The notes under the pieces were generated by a model that worked only from the letters and a program-made list of their open reading frames with translations, was not told the DNA's origin and did no database searches. Positions 12,201 to 24,200 of a stretch of 64,000 bases of DNA are shown one piece after another. The translations under genes and the position numbers were made by a program. The stretch is from Dipteris shenzhenensis (Eukaryota; Polypodiophyta; Polypodiopsida; Gleicheniales). Within the stretch, counting starts at the first letter, position 1, and each line of letters opens with the position of its first letter. The stretch is from the NCBI GenBank assembly GCA_047967505.1, contig CM106540.1; one strand, written 5' to 3'.

Positions 12201-15200
12201 CATCATGGCAAAAGGCTATGGAATCTGACTATGATCTATTACCAACAATGGTACACCAAACTTGGTGGACCCATTTGCAGGCATGAATTTGCGGGCACCA
12301 AATGGGTCTATAATTTCTTAGATTAGATAGTGGAAAAGCTTAAAGCCCATTCTAATTTCTGTGGCCAAGGGGTGTGCCCAGGAGGAAGGGGTTGGCTATG
12401 AACAGATCTTCGCTATAGTTTCCAGGGTGACCAATATCTGCACAGTTATGTCTTTTGCTGTACTTTGCGGTGGAAATTTTATCAGATGGATGTCAAGTTG
12501 CTTTGTGAATGGGGGCCTCATAGTGTAAGTTTACGTGCAGGAGCCCCAAGGATTTTTATTTATTGGACAAGAGCACAATTATTGCAGGCTTACTTTATGG
12601 CTTCTGTTCTCTTAGTAGGTGTTTATTTGTATAGAGGCTTCTCCACTACTCCCAATGAAACTCATATGTATATTCAGGTGACCGATTTGATTTTACTCAT
12701 CCTTTGTGTGAATGACAATGTACTCATTGGCAATAATAATTTAAAAACTAGGAAGAAATCAAGGCGCACTGTAGGCCATCTTCTCCCTGTTCTAGTGATG
12801 CCCTATGGGCCCTGGTATGTGCCTTGTAGGCATAGTTATAGGCACTTAGTGTATTTTGTGCTTTTTATGCCACATAGGACACTTAGTCCTATGTGACACC
12901 TAGGACACTTAGTCCTAGGGTCTACCTACAAGTACTATGTACTTTTCTTTTCATTTCACTCTAGTTGACGTGACGGCTGCTCTCTTTCGACTCTTGTACC
13001 TTGTACTTGCTCTCTCGTTTATCGATCCTATAGTGGTATCAGAGCTTGGTTCGACTTGTATCCTGCCCCCGGATTTGCATCCACTCCTTCATCCGTACAG
13101 CCCGTACGACTGTACGGACGCCCATACACACAACATGCAACACAGGACGTACAACCATACAGAAGGTTCCGTACCTCCTCCGTACTGTGTCGTACACTCT
13201 CCGTACAGCCATACGCTTTGCTTCGAACATGTTCCGTACAGTTACGTATCTGCTCCGTACATCGTACTTGCTTTGTACTTGCATTCCGTACAGCCACGTA
13301 CTTTCATCGTACGTTGTAATTGCGTCGTACGTCGTACATAGTACTTGCTCCGTACGTTGTACGTACACTGTACATCGGACACTTGCACCGTCCGTACACA
13401 GCAGCTGTCCGTACAGCCCGTACTTGTCGCGAGAGTTCTGTACAGGTTTGGCACGTGTGAAGTCATTTACAGGACTTTGGCAAAATTTTGGGGCTTTCAA
13501 TACCTTTCATCTCCTCTAGTTGCAACTTCTTGCAAGAACACTAGAGATTTGGGATTTGGTTTGCAATTTCTTGTTTGATTGCAGTATATTTGGGTCAGAT
13601 TGCAGGATATTGAGTCACATTTGCAGGACATTGGGTCAGATTATCCTACATTGGGTCACACTTGCAAAAATCTCAGCAAAATTTGGGGCTTTTTTGCATT
13701 TGCCCTCTCTTTGGCCTATTTGCCCTCATTTAAATTTAGGGCTTTTGCCAGATTTGCTGTTTTTTGCAGTGAACATTGCCTGACACAGTCACATTTGGGT
13801 CAAATCTGTATTTGCCCTTTGATTTAGGTTGGAAATTTGCTAGAATATTTATTTGCAGATGTTTGCTGTCATTTTTGGACAGCCAGCTCTTTGGAGTGAT
13901 AGCCTTGAGGCTTTTGGGTTTTCAGGTCTTTTTCAGGGTATCCCTTTTGCAATGGCTGGCAACAATCATGATCTATGTGGCATTCTTCGTGAAGATGATA
14001 AGTTGGATGGCACCAACTATCCGATGTGGTCTTATCTCATGAAACATATTCTTGTTGCAAGGCACTTTTGGAATATTGTTTCTGGGGTTGATCTGAGGCC
14101 AACCAATGCTACGGTGGTTGCCTCTACTGCTGGTCCCTCTGCAGAGGGTACTCCTCCTGATGCCTTATCTTCTAGCACCCCTGCTGCTCCCCCCCCAACT
14201 CAGGAACAATCAAGATAGGATGCAAGAGATGCAAATGCACATTCTTGTATTGCGAATCATTATTCCACACATCCGGTCTTGCAGGCAGCAAAGGATGCTT
14301 GGGACAAATTGGCTTCTCTTTATCAAATTCGCAATGAGGCACGTGTTGCATTTTTAAGAAGGCAATTGCAGGAAGTCAATATGAATGAAGGTGACTCTAT
14401 GGATGCATACCTGACAAAGGTCAAGGACCTCATGGAACAACTTGCCAATATTGATGAGGTGGTGCCAAATTCTCAGCTTGTCAGTACCACATTGAATGGA
14501 CTGCCAGATACATATCAAGGGTTTGCTACAACCCTTCGATTAGTGGCCATGGGTAATCCAGATCACTACTCTTTTGATCAGCTAGTCACATTGCTTTTGC
14601 AGGAAGAGCAAAGTTGAACTAATAGACAAGCTATGATTCCTGATCATGCATTTGCTTCATATCAGACAGGAAGAGACAAGCCTTCCAAGCCTATGGGCAA
14701 GCTTAAATGTGTGCATAGCAGTGGCAATTCCTCCAATGCATCTAAAAATACTGCAGATAAGTCAAAGAAGAAAGGTGGCTATATCCCTTTGGATGAACAT
14801 GTACCACCATGACCAGAAAATACCAGGTGTTCTGAGACGTTTCCAGAATACTTCAGCCCATACCATGGAGGGGGGTTTGTAGGCCATCTTCTCAGTGTTC
14901 TAGTGATGCCCTATGGGCCCTGGTATGTGCCTTGTAGGCATAGTTATAGGCACTTAGTGTATTTTGTGCCTTTTATGCCACATAGGGCACTTAGTCCTAT
15001 GTGACACCTAGGACACTTAGTCCTAGGGTCTACCTACAAGTACTATGTACTTTTCTTTTCATTTCACTCTAGTTGACGTGACAGCCGCTGTCTTTCGACT
15101 CTTGTGCCTTGTACTCGCTCTCTTGTTTATCGATCCTACACGCACTTGACAAGTGCTTTTGACACGACAGATTTGGGGCTATTTCCAATTTATGTGGGAC

Positions 15201-18200
15201 TTGATTCTTGGTTAAGAAAAGGCGGCATTTCCATGCCACAAATGAAGCGTCCGAGGAATCTATTGCATACATTCAAGATGCAAGACATCAAACCAGCAAC
15301 CACTTCATTGGAGATATTTGCAAGCTGAGGAAGCATGACACTGCAGAGCCGTTTGATGATACTCTTTATCGACAGCTTGTTGGCAGCTTGACACTGCAAG
15401 GAAGTGTAAGGCTAAGCTCCACATAGAGCTTGTGGGCCGGTCTTTTGTCTGATATTGCCTATGCCATAGGTGTGCTTACCAATATGCATTGTCCTGTGCC
15501 CCCAAATTGGACAAAGCCATGAGTTCGCATTATGCTACAATAGTGATGTTGAAATCCTCATGGCTTGACAGCTTCTGATTGGGCACATAAGACCCTAACC
15601 TCTACCAGTAGTATGCACTCAAGTGGGCAATGGCTAGGACCTATAGATGCAGAGTCAGAGCATTGACTTTCCTAAATGTCCAAACCATGGGCAATCACTA
15701 TGACCTGATATGAGTGTTTCCTCAATGTCTAAACCATGGACTGCCATTATGACGTGATACGAGCAGATAAGGAAGATGCTCGTAGTGATCTCTGCCAAGT
15801 TCCTTATTGAACATACAAATAAAGATACTTGAGAATAGACAAGCTTATGTCAATCTTCTCACCAATGAGGTTATACTCAACCCTAATGTGCTTCGTGCAA
15901 GCATAAAGCATGGATTAATGACAATGCTACTTTAGTTCCATGATTGAGGATCTTTATTTGCTTCCACGTCCTTAAAGATCCAGCCCAACTGGCAACCACA
16001 CAGCCTTCCATGTCACAAAGCAAGCCATGGATGGTATGTTATCGGCCCAAGAGATGCAATCCTATGTATGATAAAAGGTTAGCTTGATGTCACACGCTAC
16101 AAATATACGTCACTTATCAAATTTTTGTCATAATAATAATTGAGAGTGGTACTCGAGGTGAAGCCAAAGTTGAAAGTGCCTTGTAAGGGCATTTTTTCCA
16201 ATCGTGTGGGCCGTTGGATTAGAAACCAACATTTGTGATTGACGCTATAGCACTCCGTCTTTTTCTCTATGGTCTTGGAGATCTTTTTTGGTTAGTTCTC
16301 TCAAGACAGGGTTTGAAGTCCTTGTTACATTTTGAGTCAAGCTATTCATTATGAGGTAAGGTTCTATGCATGTTTCTTTTTTCTTTTTGAAAAGACGGTC
16401 AACGTTTTTTTTTGAAGTGAATATTTTAGCTCTCTAAAGTGCTGCCATTAGAATGTGCACCTTCTTCTATATAGTAGGCCCCTTGCCAAAAATAGGAAGC
16501 TGAGTACCCTTATTCTTAAAGTACACCCTATAGATATTAAAAAGGGTGCAAATAATTTAAGTTTGAAAGATAAACACAGAGCCCAAAACTTTGAGAAGAA
16601 ATAAGTACACGAGGTTAGCTTACTCCCATCACAACCTCGACGTTGAGGATTAATTCAAACTCATGTTGTAGTATGCAAAGAAAGGATTTCATGGTGGGTT
16701 GAAACTATGACATAAACAATTTCAAAGACGGTAAAGAAATCACAGGGCCCTAAAATAAGCTATTGCAAGGATAGAGTTTGTGATATAATGTTTCTCCATT
16801 AAACGGTTATAATTTGATTGTATAGGTCAAATTATGTCAATTGGATGAATTTATCTCTGATTAGTAATTACCCTTTCCATCTACAGACATGTGGTAAGAT
16901 AGGGATGAAAGTTGATTAGTAAATCCATTAATAAGTTCTTGTGCATTTCTGCAGGTCAGTGCAAACGGATTTTGTGAGGTTGGATCAAGATATTCTTACT
17001 CCCCTTGCAGGCAAGAAGAAGCTGTACACCTATGAGACAAAGGACTTTTGGGAACAGATCAAAACACCTGGGTGATGTTCTTTTTTAAAGCTCGTTTGGC
17101 TTGGGTCTGAATTTGACCACGTTTGGTATTTCATGAAATGGCTAGTGTGCTCTGCTTTTAAATGAGTAAGTAGTGAGATTGGAGTCTTGTTTTTTCATCT
17201 ATTTGGCTTGCCTGAAGGAGGGGGAAGGGGGCTGTAAAGAAACTCTGCACAAACTCTTGTTTATTAGTTTATTGTGAAATCTATTTTTTGTTCTTTTTGT
17301 TTAACATCGTTCAAACTTTTTTCTTCAGAATGTCTTTGAGATGTTCATCATTGTACCTTGCACAATATCGGCAAACTGCACCTGAGCTTTTGGGAAAGGG
17401 AGATGGCGTCAAGACTGCAACATTTGTTGGAGATGTTTATGTCCATCCTTCTGCAAAAATTCACCCCACTTCTAAGGTATTCAACTGTCCCACCGCAAAA
17501 TCAAAACTCCATTATTTCTGTCATGGGGGCGTGAAATTCTAAGTACTTTAATGTACTACAAGACCGTGACAACTTTGGTTTTAAAAGTCCAAGCGTGGGC
17601 TTAATAATGTGGAATTAAACGTGGCATGGTGCTTAGCACATAAGCGTAATTAATCCCTAGGCCCAAAGGCATTCCAAGGAATTAAAAGAGTGGTTGTTGG
17701 GAAATGATGACGTGGCATTTTTAATGGGCCCCCTAGAGGGCCATGTACCTTCAGTGGCCCCCCTAGAGTTCCAGGTGGCTCTAGTGCCTTCTACATGCTC
17801 CTTTGCCATTCCTGGACCTTCTTGGGTCTTCTAAACTTTACATGTATGGTTTCCTCTCTCATCTTCTCCCTTTGTTGAGATTTTGGACTGGTTTTTCAGC
17901 CTCCTTCAGCTGAATTCTGTTTTTCTTCATAACTCCTCACCCGTTTGGATTCCTTGACTTTCGTTTGGCCTGATGGCTTCCCTTCTACCTCCCCTTCGCA
18001 GTGATATGCTTTTCCCTCCATGCGTTTGGTAGAATGGGCAGAGTTGAGCACTTCTTTTGCTGGCCGAATTTGCAAAAGTGGCTTTTTCTGGACCTTTTTG
18101 CTTCTACAGCCTCCTGGGCCTCTCCTCTTGCAAAGCTACAGCTTTCTGCTGAATTTCGAGTGGTCCCACGCGCTAGTTGACTGGTTTTTCTCTGTTTTGG

Positions 18201-21200
18201 AGGACTTTCCGGCGATGAAACTTCTCCAATACCTTCTCAATGCATTCCTCTCTGAAGCACGCTTCTTTTGAGCCCAGGAACTCGCACTTCTTCGCAACAG
18301 AAGTGCTTCTGTTCACATTTTTCAGTGGAATTCTTGTTGGTCAGCTCTTGTAAATGCTCTTTCTTCATGCCTTTGCACTCCTCTTTGGCTGAGAATGCAA
18401 TTGGGCATTGGCTATTATGTCCTCTTGGCGATTGAGGACTTGGTTCGAGTTTTCAGGGTTTGGTGAGTTGTGATTTTTGTCATAAGCTATTGGTTGGCCT
18501 CGTGTGTCGCCTCTTTCTTGGTTCACAAGTGCCCAGGCAATGCTACATGAGTCATTTTTTAGTTGGGTACTTTGCTGATTATATTTTGGAGCTTTGAAAA
18601 GCTTTGTGAATGCCATCTGGAAACCACTCAAAGTGAGTGCAGCTGGGGTGCAGTGTGATTGCATCTAGACAGCCAATGGAATTGCACTCGGAAAAGAGAA
18701 TGCCTTTGGATTGAGCCTATGGGTTAAGTGGACTTATGTGATGGTGTTCTATGCTTGAAAGCCTTGCGAAGGCTCAGTGAATTGGGGCTGCGTGCTCAGT
18801 TGCAGGGAAGGTCTCCCAGATGCAACTTGTAATCATTTCACTGTGAAATATAAAGAAATACCAAAAGGGGCGCCACGGTGTTTGGGGCCAATCGGGTGCA
18901 CTTGTCTATGTTTGTTGATCAAGGGCATTCTAGCCTCCATCCCTTTTTTAGTGGTTTTGTTTGTGAATAAATGGGTAAATGCCAACTGGTGATTATGCAA
19001 TGGTTAATGGTTGTGATATATGCTTTGTGAGCTGTAAATAAGTGCTGAAGTGATTAAAGGTTTAGTTCCACTGCTCTCTGAGTGATTAGAGGCTCGTTTC
19101 ATTGGTTCCATTGCCGAGATACCACACACTCTTCCTCAAGAGGTGGGCCTCGGTAGTTTGGTGGAAGGATATCTTTGCTCCACTTTTTGACAGCTGAATA
19201 TTACAACCATAAACATGGTGAGTACCCATGAGCAAGAGAGCTCCACAACTCCTTAAAGGAGAAGGCAGGAAAGCCTTAATGATCCAGCTAGTATACAGCT
19301 GCAGGGAGCACAACAAATGCCTTTTGAGCAGGCCACACATGAAGCTACAACTCAGCTCAACAGTGATACTAGTTCTAGCAGTGAGTCAGATGATGCTACT
19401 ATGTTGAATGCACAGCTTGCAAGTGCAGTGATTGCTTTGACTCAGCTGACTCAAAACATGGCTCAGATTGTGCAAACAAATGCCAAGAAGAAGAAGAAAT
19501 CAAGAAAGCACAAGCACGGAAAGAGTGAGTACGCACATGCATTAGCTTCTCATGGCGGACAGCACACTCATGCATCAGTTTCCCTTGAGGGACAGCCATA
19601 AAAAATGACTCAGAAAGTGACTTCCAAGAGAGAGGAATCCCCCAAAAGAGCACTTGAGAAAGAGTGAGTACACACATGCATCAGCTTCTCATGGCGGACA
19701 GCACACTCATGCATCAGTTTCCCTCAAGGGACAGTCATCAAAAATGACTTAGAAAGTGACTTCCAAGAGAGAGGAATCCCCCAAAAGAGCACTTGAGAAA
19801 GAGGTACAAAAAGTGCAGCGAGTGCAACAATATGAGCAGCCAGCACAATGTCATGACAAGAGAAATGATTATTTAGTTAATTAATAGTCATTAGAACTTT
19901 ACTATTGTTAGGCGCCAATTTGATGGTGCGGTTATATGTTTGTATTTATGATCGATCAAGCGGTGTAAATAGTACCGCCAAAACTATGTAACATTGGCCA
20001 ATGATTAGTAATAAAGATGTGCACACACGTGTCTAGGTCCTAGGGGCAATAGGAAAGGGAAAGGGTGCATTAGAGTGCATTGAATGGTAGGTGCATGGGT
20101 CATAGGCTAAGGGTAGGTGTAAATGGGAAGATGGAACTTGAGTGATCTCAAGGGACATTAATGAAAGGGTATCACCCTTTCATTGTGAATCTCACGTAGC
20201 ATTCTTTCTACCACATTGCATTCATCCGTCATCTCTCTCTCCCACCTTGCATGTAGGTCGAAAAAGAAACAAGTACTCTCACGAGGGCCTTGGTTTGGGT
20301 ACTTCTACTCAAAATAATAATGTGCAGTCCATAAATGTGGCTCAGCGACCTGAGCCATATTTGAGGCAACAACCTGAATATATTGGTACAGATTCTATCT
20401 TTGATGCTATGTTGATTTCACTGCTAACTGGGCATAGAAAGCAAGCCATGTATGACAATGTGGGAATGTAGCCAGGCATGCAAGCCACATCACATACTTC
20501 CATGCTTAATGTTCAGCCAAGCATGGCTCTCCCTAGTGAAGGGAATGCTGCAAAAATACAGCCATCTTTGGGACAGCCAACATCAAATGTATATAAAGAA
20601 TTTAAGGATGGTGGTTCTCATGTCAAGTTTGAGACATATAATGGAGTACAGGATAGGTACAAAGCCCTCACATTCCTTCAACAGTTTGATGCTGCATTTC
20701 TTGGGGGTTTGTTTACAGAAGCATCCAAGATGAGGAAGGTTACCACATTTTTGAAAGGCAATGCACTTAAGTGGTACACCAACCTTATGCGTCATGGAGA
20801 TGCACCTGCTACTTGGCTGGAATTTAAGCAAGTGTTCTTTTCTACTTGGCTTACTCCAACTTTTGAAGTTGAAGTACTTTCACACTGGCATGACTTGTCA
20901 TACAAACTTTGCAAGAATCTTGATGATTACACAAGAGGTTTTGGGATGTTTTGCTGCCATTGAGCTCTTACAGGCATGTTTCTTTGAAAGAGCAAATAGA
21001 GAGGTACTTTTATGGATTGCCTAGTGAGCTACGTGATTATTGCATCAAAACCAAGGTGGGTTTTATGACTCAATTAATTGAGAATGCAAGGACAGCATAT
21101 GCATGGATGCAGGAGAAGAATTTAGGCTTTATGGACAGCAAGAAAGAAGACAGCAAATGGGCTGCCAAACACTAGGATAAGAAGGACATCAAATCTGAAA

Positions 21201-24200
21201 ATAAAAATTATGGCAAACGACCGTTTCAAAAGGGAGGAAAATCCCAATTCAAAGCTGGTCAAAGGCGTGGACAGCCTAATAAACAGCCCTGTACCAAGTT
21301 ATCTGATGAAGAGAAAAAGTCACTCATGGAGCAAAACAAATGTTTTATATGCAAAGGAGAGGGACACCGCTCTTATGATTGCCTATCCAAGAAAAGAGAC
21401 AGGTCAGATGATGATAAGAATGATGATTAACAGGCTGATCGGAAGGGCAAAAGGCCTAAACCTTCGGCAGGACTTCTTCCAGATGTGATTGGGAGTTTGC
21501 CACATGGACATGATGAAGAGGAAACGAAAAAGACTGAGATGTGCAGAGCATGGGGAAAAATCAGAAATCAAAATTGTTTGTTTTTCTTTGATTCTGGGGC
21601 AAAGGCGAATTTCATAACTCCTGATATGGCAGGAAGGCTTGGCATCAAGCTTGAGGAAATGGGGCTATTCGGCATGTGTGATATGGCCAACCCTGAACTC
21701 AGCACGCTTGTCACTCCTATCATTGGCAAGTCGAGGATGCATATCCAGGGATATCAGGATGCAGAGGACTTCTACATTATGCCTTTGCCAGAGTGTGATG
21801 CTTTGCTTGGGATGCCTTGGATGTACAGGGTGGGGGCTGATGTGCAGATGAGAAACAAGAAGATTTCTTTAACTCATAGAGGCAAAAATCATGTACTTGA
21901 TGTAAAGTTGAAAGGAAAGTCCACCCCTGTAGTTTCAGCTTCTTGTATTTCCAATGTAATAAAGCGTCATATTTCAGCGTACTTGATTTTTGTCAAAGAG
22001 GACAGCATATAGTTCAGGAAGGCTTTACTGTTTCTACTTTAGATAGAGAAAGGGTTGCTTTTATTTCAGATTTTCAGGATTGTTTCTCAAATGCACTTCC
22101 TCAAGAATTACCTCTCAAGAGGCCTGAGGATCATCAAATTGATATAATTCCGCCTAATATACCTCCCTATCGTGTCAGTAAGGCACAACAGGAAGAGATA
22201 ATGTCACAAGTGAAGGAACTCTTGGAAAAGAGATTAATACAGCCAGTTGGAGAATGTGTATTGATTATAGGGCTTTGAATAAAGTCACAATTAAGAACCG
22301 TTTTCAATTCCACGCATTGATGATATATTGGATCGGTTGGAAGGTTCCTCAATGTTCAGTTGTATTGACCATAAAAGTGGATACCATTAGGTAAGGAAAC
22401 GGCTTGAAGATGTCTACAAGACTGCCTTCCACGCTTCATTTGGCTTATATGAGTTCCTTGTGATGCCTTTTGGTTTGACTAATGCACCTGCCACTTTCAA
22501 TAGAATGGACATAATTTTTAGAGCACACAGAAAGCTTATGGGCACTTTCTTCGATGACATCATTGTGTTCTCTAAATGAGCAGGAGAACAGGAAACACCT
22601 CACTATTGTGTTTTAAGAGTTGAAAAGACACAGGTTGTTAATAAATACCAAGAAAAGTGAGTTCTTTATGCATGAGATTCATTTTCTCGGTCATATAGTG
22701 TCAAAGGATGGAGTCAAGATGGATTCTGCAAAATTTGAGGCCATAAGGAATTGGCCAATTCTGAAAAATTTGCATGAAGTCAGAAGCTTCCTTGGGTTGT
22801 GTTCATACTATCGGAGGTTTATAAAGTACTTTGTAGAAATTGCTTCTCCCTTGCATGCTTTACAGAAGAAAGCTGTACCGTTTTGGTGGGGACCAAAGGA
22901 AAATGTAGCTTTTGAAGAGCTGAAGCAAAAGTTGTGTTCTGAACCTGTTAGTATCTTGCCAGATCTTGCAAAACCCTTTGTTGTAACTTGTGATGCATGT
23001 GGGAACAGCATAGGAGGCACTTTGATGCAGGATGGCAGAGTGGTTGCATATGAGAGTAGAGTTCTCAAAGATGCTGAATTGTACTTGCAGACATACGAGA
23101 AGGAAATGTTAGCAGTGATACATGCTTTGACCACATGGAAACATTACCTTCTTGGAGCTGATTTTTATGTGCAGACAGATCATTAGTCACTTAGATATAT
23201 TCTCATGCAGGAAAAATTATCTGAAAAGCACATGAGATGGGCTAACTTCCTCTCAATGTTTCATTTTCAAATTGTATATATGCCGGGTAACAAAAATGTC
23301 GTGGTGGCTGATGCACTTTCCAGGATACCATAGCTTGAAGCAGTCTCCAAGAAACCCAGTGTTTCAGCAGTGAGCATTACTTACAACAATGTGTTAGATG
23401 TGATGAAAGATTAGTATGTTAATGATGCTGATTTTCAACTATTTATGATTAGCTTTCTGATGGTCAAAGGCATGATCACTATATGTTGAAAGAGGGTTTC
23501 ATTTTGAGCATGGACGACTCTGTGTCACTGATCAGATGCGACAAAAAGTCATAATGGAAAGTCATGCTCCTCCATATGCAGGACATAGGGGAATTTACAG
23601 CAGTGGAGCAATACTTTTATTGGCCATCTTTGAGGAAAGATGTGGAAGAATATGTGAGAACATGCATGGTTTATCAGAAAGCAAAGTTTGACAGGCAGAA
23701 GGCACGTGGGGTGTTACACCCTTTGCCGATTCCGGATAAACCATGGCAAAGCATAGCTATGGATTTTGTGTTTGATCTTCCACGTACTCCTACTGGACAT
23801 GATGGATTGTGGACAATAATTTGCAAGTTTAGCAAACAAGCCCACTTTGTAAGTATTGCAGGCATGCTTGTATTTGGAGTGTAAGCCAGTGTGACTCAGT
23901 CATTTGACACCCCACTAAAGGGGAACGTTTTGGCATTTTGTAGACCCACTTAGGAAATTTGTGGTGATCTATTTGACCAGTGAAAGAGCTCCCAAAAAGG
24001 TAGACTAGACTGGTGCAGGAAGCTTGATTGCTTCACTTGTCCTTGGCACATAAGGAAATTATATCCACCCGTGCACTTCCAGATTTTGGATATCCGCCCA
24101 TGCACTTCGAGAATCTGGCTCCTGTTGGCTTTTTAAAAACTGGTCGGTTCTGTTCCAAGAGGTAATTGGCCCATAACATATATCTATTAGCGGGCCCATT

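Larger units (their letters stand above)
12770..15140 (+). mobile_element. gag-only LTR retrotransposon (TR-GAG-like), copia related
   Basis: Two 263-bp LTRs flank a 1.8-kb interior with PBS, a GTAC-rich leader, a gag gene and a polypurine tract (GGAGGGGGG at about 14,867-14,875). A perfect 5-bp target-site duplication CGCAC lies at 12,765-12,769 and 15,141-15,145. There is no protease, integrase or RT, so mobility must have come from a partner in trans. Its gag and LTR start resemble copia E. It is inserted in the RT of relic B inside a GMPPA intron. Confidence 0.92.
17695..23883 (+). mobile_element. Ty3/gypsy retrotransposon F, 3'-truncated, in GMPPA intron
   Basis: A probable long 5' LTR is followed by gag, protease, RT, RNase H and the start of integrase, in Ty3/gypsy order (integrase last). 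The element stops near 23,870 in the integrase core and no 3' LTR was found. Frameshifts and stops lie between all domains. It sits in the 9.6-kb intron in the same orientation as the host gene. Confidence 0.8.

Noticed and set aside
13039-13519. Open frames of 153 and 157 codons on opposite strands
   Set aside because: A by-product of the stop-free GTAC repeat words in a retrotransposon leader; no codon structure or motif.
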